DNA of 36,829 nucleotides from assembly GCA_016875405.1 (NCBI GenBank), contig VGRJ01000039.1, positions 1-36,829 on the forward strand, written 5' to 3'. The position numbers and the translations under genes were made by a program. Shown piece by piece: positions 30,063 through 36,829 of the stretch. Within the stretch, counting starts at the first letter, position 1, and each line of letters opens with the position of its first letter. Origin of the DNA: Deltaproteobacteria bacterium (lineage in GTDB: Bacteria; Myxococcota_A; Polyangia; Polyangiales; Polyangiaceae). Below the pieces are notes generated by a model. The model did not search any database, was not told the DNA's origin, and saw only the letters and a list, made by a program, of their open reading frames with translations.

Positions 30063-31277
30063 TCAGTCGGAGGCGCGGAGACGGCTCGGCGAGAGCCCGC
30101 GACTCGAGGGGCGCGGCGGCGGGGCGACGACAGGCGCGGCGGCCCCCTGCGCCTCGCAAGCCGCGTCGTCGAACATGCCCGAACCGTAATAGCCGAACAT
30201 CCATCGCAGGTGCGTGTCGTCACCGACCGCGAGCTGCACGTCGGCGAAGGCGCGCCAGACCACCTCGCGGCTCACCTTCGGCTTCACGTCGGCCCGCAGC
30301 GCGTCTCCGCCGTGCTCGACCTCGTGCAGGGTCGCGAGCGCCAGGGCGAGCGGCACCGCGCAGAAGAGGCGCACGTCACGGCCCTCGCGCGCAGGCCAAA
30401 GGGCGGTGTACTCACGCGCGCGTCGCAGGTTGACGCGCGCCTGCGCGCAGACGTCGCCGACCACCGCCAGCGCGGCATCGCGGCGCTCTGGCGCGAGCAG
30501 CTCATCGAGCGAGACGCCATGCGCCTCGGCCCGATCCAGAGGGAGAAAACAGTCGCCTCGCGCGTGATCCTCCGCGACGTCCTTGACGATGTTGACCATC
30601 TGCAACGCGAGCCCGAAGCTCACGGCGCGCGCCCGCGTTTCGGCAAGAGCGTGCGCCGACATCGACGGGACGACCCGTTCGAACAGCGCCGTGAGGAGCT
30701 TTCCGACGGTCCCCGCGACGAAGTAGCAATAGCGCTCGAGATCGGCCATGTCGGCGATGCGGAGCCGCCCTTCTCGCGCGGCGCGCGCCGCGTACTCGCG
30801 CATGCCACGCGACATCTCGAGGATGTGTGGCCTCACCGCGGCGCGCAGCTCCGCTGGCTGCGCACGAAACACCCGAAACACTGCGCCGGCTCGCGTCGCG
30901 AGCTCGTGATCCGCCGCCGACACGTCACCAAGCGCGACGGCGACGCACTCGGACTCGAAACCCTTCGGCAGACGTGCATCGTCACCCATCAGCGCGTCGA
31001 ACTCGTCAAAGAGCGACGACCGAACACGCCACTCGACGCGCGCGTCGTCCTCGACCGTATCGACGATTCGGCACAAGAGGTACGAGACGCGCACGATCTC
31101 GCGCAGAGACTCGGGCAATGTCGCGATCGAGAGCGCGAAGGTCCGCGAGACGCGAGGCAGGACCTCCTCGCAGAACGCAAGGTCCGTCGTGAGGTCATGA
31201 CGCTCGTGCTCGGTTGGCGTGTCTGAGGCGCTGTCCGAGACGGCCCGAAACGAACCCAGGTTCTTCAGCGTGCCCAT
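30063..31277 (-). CDS. Squalene synthase (farnesyl-diphosphate farnesyltransferase)
   Basis: Product of 404 residues. Trans-isoprenyl head-to-head condensing enzyme, eukaryote-like in motif style: SRTFALSIATLPESL, first Asp-rich motif DTVEDD (D73-D78) in YLLCRIVDTVEDD, YCYFVAGTVGKLLTALF and second motif KDVAED (D233, D237) in GLALQMVNIVKDVAEDHARG, then DCFLP. The spacing and the VAGxVG signature fit squalene rather than phytoene synthase, and the neighbours (epoxidase-cyclase, HMGR) agree. There is no C-terminal membrane anchor; a Pro/Ser/Arg-rich tail replaces it. The ATG at 31277 has GAGGGGG just upstream, inside the last codons of the upstream fusion gene (13-nt overlap), so the two are translationally coupled. 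Confidence 0.93.
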   Translation of the reverse strand: MGTLKNLGSFRAVSDSASDTPTEHERHDLTTDLAFCEEVLPRVSRTFALSIATLPESLREIVRVSYLLCRIVDTVEDDARVEWRVRSSLFDEFDALMGDDARLPKGFESECVAVALGDVSAADHELATRAGAVFRVFRAQPAELRAAVRPHILEMSRGMREYAARAAREGRLRIADMADLERYCYFVAGTVGKLLTALFERVVPSMSAHALAETRARAVSFGLALQMVNIVKDVAEDHARGDCFLPLDRAEAHGVSLDELLAPERRDAALAVVGDVCAQARVNLRRAREYTALWPAREGRDVRLFCAVPLALALATLHEVEHGGDALRADVKPKVSREVVWRAFADVQLAVGDDTHLRWMFGYYGSGMFDDAACEAQGAAAPVVAPPPRPSSRGLSPSRLRASD

Positions 31278-33685
31278 GATTCCCCCTCGAAGAGCGGCTG
31301 AATTGGCTCGAGAAACAAATCGCACATGCCGCGCACGAGCCCAGCGAGCTTCGGCTGCGCCGCGACCGCCGGCACCTCGAGCGCGCGAGCCTTGCGCGCG
31401 AGCATTTCGTCGAGGGCGAAGCGGAGCGATCCCGTACGGCGGAGGAGCTCGATCGCGCGGTCGATCTCAGCCTGGCTCGTCCCGGCTCGCTCGCGGTCGA
31501 GAAGCTCGCGTAGCCAGAGTGCATCCTCGCGTGCCGCATGAGTGAGTGCGTGGACGACGAGCGCGCTGCGTTTGCCCTCGGCAATGTCGCTGCCGCGTTG
31601 CTCGCGTCCCTTCTCGCCGTAGAGGTCGAGCGTGTCGTCTTGGACCTGGAACAGCACGCCCATGTGACGCGCCGCCTCTGCGAGCCCGGCACTGACCTCG
31701 TCAGGCGCATCGGAGAGAGTCGCCGCGCCAGCCATCGGGAGCGCGAAGAGCCCGCTGGTCTTGCCCTCGACCATCGCGAAGTAATCGTCGAGCGACACCT
31801 CCGCCATGCCCTTCAGCTGGAACTCGCGCTCCTGTCCATCGATCACTCGGAGCGTCTCCACAAGCAGCGTCTTGGCGGCCTGCTCGCGACGGAGCGCGGG
31901 CGCGTCGAACTCCTGCGCGAGGAGCACGGCGTAGTAGAACATTGCGTCTCCGAGGTTCACGGCCTGAGGCACGCCGTAGCGGTTCCACACGGTCATGCGA
32001 CCGCGTCGAAACATGTCGCCGTCCTGCAAATCGTCGTGGACGAGCGTCGCGTTGTGCAGCATTTCACATGCGGCGCCGAACGGCACCATGCGCTTCGCCT
32101 CGACGCCGAGCGCCTCGCCCACGAGCAGCGGCAGGAGCGCGCGCAGGCGCTTGCCCCCGGTCTCGAGGTGGTAATCGCACATCTCGACGAGGGTCGAGCC
32201 CTCGGGCGTCGTCGTACGGAGGAGGCTCCCGATGAGGGCCTCCATTTCAGGCCAGTAGACGTCGCGAAGCACCCGGAAACGCTCGAGCAGTGCGCCCGTG
32301 CTCGCAGCGTACAGCGGAGGGATGGTGCTCGCCGCTCGTCGCTGGCTCTCGAGCTCAGCGAGGACTTCCTTCGCGGCCGCGAGACTCACGTTGCGGCGCG
32401 CCGCGATCCGCTCCGCCACCTCGTGAACGAGCTCGCCCGACGCGCCCGCCTCGACGGCGACGTTTCGTGCGTGCATGCGCATGTGGCCGCGCTGAATGCC
32501 CTCGGCGACCATCGCGCGAAGCGCGCTCAGGTTCTGCGCGAGGCCGACCGCCGCCGTGACGGCCGCCAACTCCGCGGCAGCGTTCACGTGCGCCACGCGG
32601 CGCGCGACCTTCACCGTGGGATGAATGCGCGCGACACCGCCGACCGTCCCGACGGCGAGCGGCATCTCGAGCTCGCCGACGAGGGACTCGCCGTCGACAC
32701 GCCAGCGAGCGAGCGCGGTGTAGCGACCGCTCCTCGCGGCGAAGGCGTGCGCTCCTGCTTCGACCGCACGCCAGTCCTGCCCGAACGCGAGCAGCACCGA
32801 GTCGACGCCGTTCATGATGCCCTTGTTGTGCGTCGCGGCGCGGTAAGGGTCGCGCTCGGCGAACACCGAGGCCTCCTCGATGCCGCGCGCGAGCTCGGCG
32901 GGGCTGTCGCAGCCGCGGCCCTCGAGCGCGGCGAACGGCACGCGACCGCGCGCTCGGACCATGCGTCGATCGGTCAGGTTCGTGAGGATTTTCAGGCCGT
33001 CGCGTCCACCCGTGAGCTCGAGGATTCGCGGCGCGAGGCGCTCGCACATGGTGTTGATCGCGTTGGCGCCCATCGCGTCTCGGACGTCGACGACGACGTG
33101 CACGATCATCATCGGCCCGCACGGATCCGCGAACCTCCCCTCGGTCTCGGCGAGGGGCGCGAGGTGGTGGACCTCGACGTCGATCGCGCCGCCTCCCGCT
33201 GCGACGAGGCTCGGGTGTCCCTCGTTCGCGAGCGCGAGGAGCTCGGCCTTCGCGTCGAGCACCCGGCCCTCGGCGACCGCGGCGTCGGGCACGTCGAGCA
33301 GCTGGATCTGTCCGACCATATGAGGCGGCGTGACCTCGCACGTGACTCCTCCTCCCGCGCGGAGGAGCTTCGCGGCGAAGCTCGCCGCGGCGACGACGCT
33401 CGGCTCCTCGATCGCCATCGGCACGAGGCAGTCACGGCCGTCGACCCTCAGGTTGACGCAAAGCCCGAGCGGCAGGCTCATGACGCCGAGCACGTTCTCG
33501 ACCATCCGGTTCGCCTGCTCGTCGGTGAGGCCGCCGTCGGCGGACAACACGTCGAGCTCGCGCTCCGACAGCCCGATCACCTTGGCGAGGCGCGCGCGTC
33601 GGTCTTCGAGCGTCAGGCGGTGAAATCCGCTGAGTTCGCTCGTGGCGAGCGTGGGGTTCACGTCGGTGGTTTGCTGGGTCGTCAT
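31265..33685 (-). CDS. Natural fusion: class II HMG-CoA reductase + trans-polyprenyl (farnesyl) diphosphate synthase
   Basis: An 806-residue single ORF. Residues about 15-448 are a soluble class II HMG-CoA reductase: MVENVLGVMSLPLG, PMAIEEPSVVAAAS (catalytic Glu about 93), AMGANAINTM, NKGIMNGVD (K288), GQDWRAVEAGAHA (D304), and RGHMRMHARN with H401/H405. All four Pseudomonas mevalonii catalytic residues are conserved and near-identically spaced. Residues about 455-800 are a trans-prenyltransferase: GGKRLRALLPLLVG, first DDxxD in HDDLQDGDMFRRGRMT (D551-D555), KTSGLFALP, and second DDxxD in FQVQDDTLDLYG (D683-D687). The first motif lacks the two-residue insertion of bacterial IspA-type FPP synthases, so chain length is not certain; the adjacent squalene synthase favours FPP. 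The ATG overlaps the fni stop (ATGA). This joins mevalonate formation to prenyl elongation in one chain. Confidence 0.95.
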   Translation of the reverse strand: MTTQQTTDVNPTLATSELSGFHRLTLEDRRARLAKVIGLSERELDVLSADGGLTDEQANRMVENVLGVMSLPLGLCVNLRVDGRDCLVPMAIEEPSVVAAASFAAKLLRAGGGVTCEVTPPHMVGQIQLLDVPDAAVAEGRVLDAKAELLALANEGHPSLVAAGGGAIDVEVHHLAPLAETEGRFADPCGPMMIVHVVVDVRDAMGANAINTMCERLAPRILELTGGRDGLKILTNLTDRRMVRARGRVPFAALEGRGCDSPAELARGIEEASVFAERDPYRAATHNKGIMNGVDSVLLAFGQDWRAVEAGAHAFAARSGRYTALARWRVDGESLVGELEMPLAVGTVGGVARIHPTVKVARRVAHVNAAAELAAVTAAVGLAQNLSALRAMVAEGIQRGHMRMHARNVAVEAGASGELVHEVAERIAARRNVSLAAAKEVLAELESQRRAASTIPPLYAASTGALLERFRVLRDVYWPEMEALIGSLLRTTTPEGSTLVEMCDYHLETGGKRLRALLPLLVGEALGVEAKRMVPFGAACEMLHNATLVHDDLQDGDMFRRGRMTVWNRYGVPQAVNLGDAMFYYAVLLAQEFDAPALRREQAAKTLLVETLRVIDGQEREFQLKGMAEVSLDDYFAMVEGKTSGLFALPMAGAATLSDAPDEVSAGLAEAARHMGVLFQVQDDTLDLYGEKGREQRGSDIAEGKRSALVVHALTHAAREDALWLRELLDRERAGTSQAEIDRAIELLRRTGSLRFALDEMLARKARALEVPAVAAQPKLAGLVRGMCDLFLEPIQPLFEGESWAR

Positions 33686-34815
33686 GGGGTGCTCGGCAGG
33701 TCGAGGCGAACGGGCGCGCCGCCGCGTCCGAGGAGGCGGGACTGGCGGAGCGCGCGAAGATCCTTCGCGCCCGCGCAGAACGCGATCACGCGCAGCTCGT
33801 GGAGGAGCGTCTCGAGCGCGCGGACGCAGGAGGCCTCGCTGTCCTCGGCGGCCTCGAGCAGAGGTCGCGCGAGGGCGACGAGGTCCGCGCCGAGGGCGAG
33901 CGCGACGGCGACGTCCATGCCGGTGCGGACACCGCCCGACGCGACGACGAGCCGCTCACCGAAGGCTGCGCGGCAGTTGCGGATCGAGGTCGCCGTCGGG
34001 ACGCCGAAGCCGGCGAGGCGGCGCCCGATCTCGGCCTGGATGCTCCCGCTCGGCGCGCGATGGCTCTCGACACGAGCCCACGAAGTCCCCCCGACGCCCG
34101 AGCACTCGATGCCCGCGAAGGGCAGCCGCGAGAGCTTCGCCGCGGCGCGGCCCGAGATCCCGGCGCCGACCTCCTTCGCGAGGACGGGCACCCCGATCAC
34201 GGGGATGAACGCCTCGAGCTTCTCGGCGAGGCCGGAGAAGCGCGTATCGCCCTCGGGCTGAATCGCCTCTTGGAGGGCGTTGAGGTGCACGTTGAGCGCG
34301 TCGGCGCCGACGGCCTCGAGCGCTCGGCGGATCGCGTCTGCGTCGACGCCGTAGTTGAGCTGGACGGCGCCTACATTGCCAAAGAGGAGCGGCAGCTCCG
34401 GCGCGACGTCTCGCACGCGGTACGAGCCGGTAGCGGCGGGGTCGACGATCATCGGTCGCTGCGAGCCGAGGGCCATCGCGACCCCGGCCTGCTGCGCCGC
34501 GCGGGCGAGGCGGCGGTTGAGTTCGCCGGCGCGCGACGTCCCGCCGGTCATCGCACCGACGACGATCGGGGCGGCGAGGCGGCGACCGAACACCGTCACC
34601 GATAGATCCACCTCGTCGAGATCGAGCTCCGGCAGCGCGTCGTACTCGAGCGAGTATGCATCGAGTCCGCTCGCGACCAGCGACCCGACGTCCTCGTCTA
34701 GGCAGACGTCGAGATGGTGGTCCTTACGACGAGCGAGCGCTTCGGCCTGCGCCTCCGAGGCAGCGCCTGGGAGGGTCGGAGTGGGCACAGCCTCGAGCTC
34801 GGATCGCGTCGTCAT
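33682..34815 (-). CDS. fni: Type 2 isopentenyl-diphosphate isomerase (FMN)
   Basis: Product of 377 residues. FMN/NAD(P)H-dependent enzyme interconverting IPP and DMAPP. Family motifs are ARRKDHHLDVCLDEDV, the phosphate/flavin loop VVGAMTGGTSRAGELNRRLA, MALGSQRPMI, LFGNVGAVQLNYG, the catalytic-region NVHLNALQEAIQPEGD, GAGISGRAA, GVGGTSWARVES and the FMN-phosphate site VASGGVRTGMDVA. The first gene of the sterol operon; its stop overlaps the HMGR-fusion ATG. The ATG at 34815 is chosen because the longer frame to 34893 would run through the promoter region; an AGAGACC lies just upstream. It begins with a short Thr/Pro-rich leader not in all homologues. Very secure family. Confidence 0.96.
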   Translation of the reverse strand: MTTRSELEAVPTPTLPGAASEAQAEALARRKDHHLDVCLDEDVGSLVASGLDAYSLEYDALPELDLDEVDLSVTVFGRRLAAPIVVGAMTGGTSRAGELNRRLARAAQQAGVAMALGSQRPMIVDPAATGSYRVRDVAPELPLLFGNVGAVQLNYGVDADAIRRALEAVGADALNVHLNALQEAIQPEGDTRFSGLAEKLEAFIPVIGVPVLAKEVGAGISGRAAAKLSRLPFAGIECSGVGGTSWARVESHRAPSGSIQAEIGRRLAGFGVPTATSIRNCRAAFGERLVVASGGVRTGMDVAVALALGADLVALARPLLEAAEDSEASCVRALETLLHELRVIAFCAGAKDLRALRQSRLLGRGGAPVRLDLPSTP

Positions 34816-34838
34816 GGTCTCTGTGGCTCGTAGCACGG

Positions 34839-34853
34839 CCCCTCTACGAGGGG
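34839..34853 (-). promoter_or_regulatory. Short hairpin in the sterol operon leader
   Basis: CCCCTC-TAC-GAGGGG, a perfect 6-bp stem with a 3-nt loop about 24-38 nt upstream of the fni ATG, inside the predicted 5' leader. It may influence translation or mRNA stability, or be chance; no riboswitch class is recognised. Confidence 0.3.
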
Positions 34854-34874
34854 TCGGGCGCGACGAGGGGGCGG

Positions 34875-34903
34875 ACCCTAGCCGATGCGACACGACCTGT
34901 GAA
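34875..34903 (-). promoter_or_regulatory. Candidate sigma-70-type promoter of the sterol operon
   Basis: On the minus strand, TTCACA (34903-34898) is separated by exactly 17 nt from TAGGGT (34880-34875). This gives one mismatch to the -35 consensus and three matches in the -10. It predicts a start near 34868 and a leader of about 53 nt before fni. The upstream kinase gene stops at 34987, so the operon has its own 171-bp promoter region. The -10 is weak. Confidence 0.4.
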
Positions 34904-34918
34904 CATTGTTCATGAACA
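34900..34918. promoter_or_regulatory. Triple half-site operator overlapping the sterol operon -35
   Basis: TGAACATTGTTCATGAACA contains three half-sites TGAACA, TGTTCA and TGAACA. The first two form TGAACA-T-TGTTCA (13 bp, perfect) and the last two form TGTTCATGAACA (12 bp, perfect). It overlaps the predicted -35 hexamer of the fni promoter, the classical place for a repressor. The binding protein is unknown. Confidence 0.5.
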
Positions 34919-34986
34919 CCGTTTCTCTCGCGCGCGTTCGCGCCGTGCGCCGCGTGCAGGGGGAGAAATTCACGGGGCCCGAGACA

Positions 34987-36510
<1,524 letters not shown>

Positions 36511-36635
36511 GACGATCGAGCAAGGGTAGCGCGAATCGCCCCAAAATAGCGAAGACGGCGACCCTCCCGAGGAGCACCGCCGTCATCACAGAGCGCGCGT
36601 TCAGCGCGCCGTCGAGGGTATTCACGTGGCCGCGC

Positions 36636-36657
36636 GCCTGAGGAGTAGCCCTCAGGC
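36636..36657. terminator. Strong hairpin after the glycine-rich gene
   Basis: Perfect 8-bp stem GCCTGAGG / CCTCAGGC with a 6-nt loop, 29 bp beyond the stop of the minus-strand glycine-rich gene and upstream of the kinase. Other GC stems (GACGGCG/CGCCGTC at 36554-36584) follow. There is no T-tract. Confidence 0.5.
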
Positions 36658-36685
36658 GATGAGCACGCTCACCCCGCGTGGTGGC

Positions 36686-36829
36686 TCACCAGTCGCCGCC
36701 GCCACCACGACCACCACGATCACGACCACCGCGACCGCCGCGATCGCGACCGCCGCGACCACCGCGGTCGCCACCACCCCCACCACCACCGCCACCGTAG
36801 CCGCCGCCGCCGTAGCCGCCGCCGCCAAA
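36686..36829 (-). CDS. C-terminus of a glycine-rich RNA-binding-type protein (5' partial)
   Basis: The frame is open to the right edge. It encodes a Gly/Tyr-rich stretch (FGGGGYGGGGYGG) followed by RGG/DRGGR repeats, ending GGGGDW and TGA at 36686-36688. This is the typical tail of bacterial RRM (RNP-1) glycine-rich RNA-binding proteins, which in cyanobacteria and proteobacteria are cold-inducible. The RRM itself lies outside the window, so the call rests on composition only. A strong hairpin follows the stop. Any other Gly/Arg-rich protein is possible. Confidence 0.6.
   Translation of the reverse strand, partial: FGGGGYGGGGYGGGGGGGGGDRGGRGGRDRGGRGGRDRGGRGGGGDW

Noticed and set aside
27269-30433. 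A 1054-codon plus-strand ORF opposite the epoxidase-cyclase fusion
   Set aside because: It has no domains and an Arg/His-rich, low-hydrophobicity composition. It is the antisense shadow typical of GC-rich genes; the minus strand carries recognised catalytic motifs.
30063-31277. Carotenoid-type phytoene synthase
   Set aside because: The DTVEDD and VAGxVG motifs and the sterol context favour squalene synthase; no carotenoid genes are nearby.
31538-34261. A 907-codon plus-strand ORF opposite the HMGR fusion and fni
   Set aside because: Same antisense effect; the opposite frames have complete enzyme families.
36690-36829. Tandem DNA repeat or CRISPR-like array at the right edge
   Set aside because: The repeats encode Gly-Arg/Asp-rich protein in an open frame ending in TGA; the unit length is irregular and there are no spacers.

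Overview
The window is GC-rich, and its real genes strongly prefer G or C at third codon positions. The gene mix suggests a myxobacterium (Myxococcota/Polyangia-like): two Ser/Thr protein kinases, a DUF2330 protein with a C-terminal membrane/arginine tail, many lipoproteins, sigma-54-like promoter sequences, SNF2 ATPases and a bacterial sterol pathway. This placement is inferred from gene content; there is no rRNA or marker phylogeny in the window.

Layout. (1) 1-1.45 kb: the end of a branched-chain amino-acid-type ABC transporter operon (livG, partial, with an unusual hydrophobic insertion; livF). (2) 1.5-4.5 kb, minus strand: a frameshifted ribosome-hibernation-factor-like gene, glgB and speD. 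(3) 4.5-10.4 kb: an eroded stretch. It holds a stop-interrupted exported protein, an ATP-grasp gene with two frameshifts, an intact DUF2330/Cys-rich protein pair, and two divergent Crp/Fnr regulators, one of them broken. The shared Crp/Fnr intergenic region carries an FNR-type box, a 16-bp palindrome and a sigma-54-type promoter. (4) 10.4-16.9 kb: two SNF2 ATPases (the second with a SWIM zinc finger) flanking an HTH-like protein, then an FKBP-type prolyl isomerase. (5) 16.9-22.7 kb: a LysM murein endopeptidase lipoprotein, an operon of Ser/Thr kinase, PEGA-like membrane protein and propeller lipoprotein, and a convergent Cys-rich lipoprotein. (6) 22.9-26.5 kb: an FkbM methyltransferase pseudogene, then two small genes and a two-component system. 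(7) 26.6-34.9 kb, minus strand: the highlight, a compact four-gene isoprenoid/sterol operon. (8) 35-36.8 kb: a second Ser/Thr kinase and the end of a glycine-rich RNA-binding-type protein.

The sterol operon reads, in transcription order: type 2 IPP isomerase (fni); class II HMG-CoA reductase FUSED to a trans-polyprenyl diphosphate synthase; squalene synthase; squalene epoxidase FUSED to oxidosqualene cyclase. The genes overlap or are separated by at most 4 nt. Four polypeptides would therefore carry six activities: HMG-CoA to mevalonate, IPP/DMAPP interconversion, prenyl elongation, squalene formation, 2,3-oxidosqualene formation and cyclisation to a sterol. The mevalonate kinases and decarboxylase would have to lie elsewhere. 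The cyclase carries the VSDCTAE motif of oxidosqualene cyclases. It has Val where plant cycloartenol synthase has Ile, which points to a lanosterol-type product. A triple half-site operator overlaps the predicted -35 element of this operon.

At least five genes between 4 and 24.3 kb are interrupted by stops and/or frameshifts, while the four long sterol ORFs are intact. This argues for true gene decay rather than uniformly poor sequence, although some single-base indels in G/C runs could be sequencing errors.
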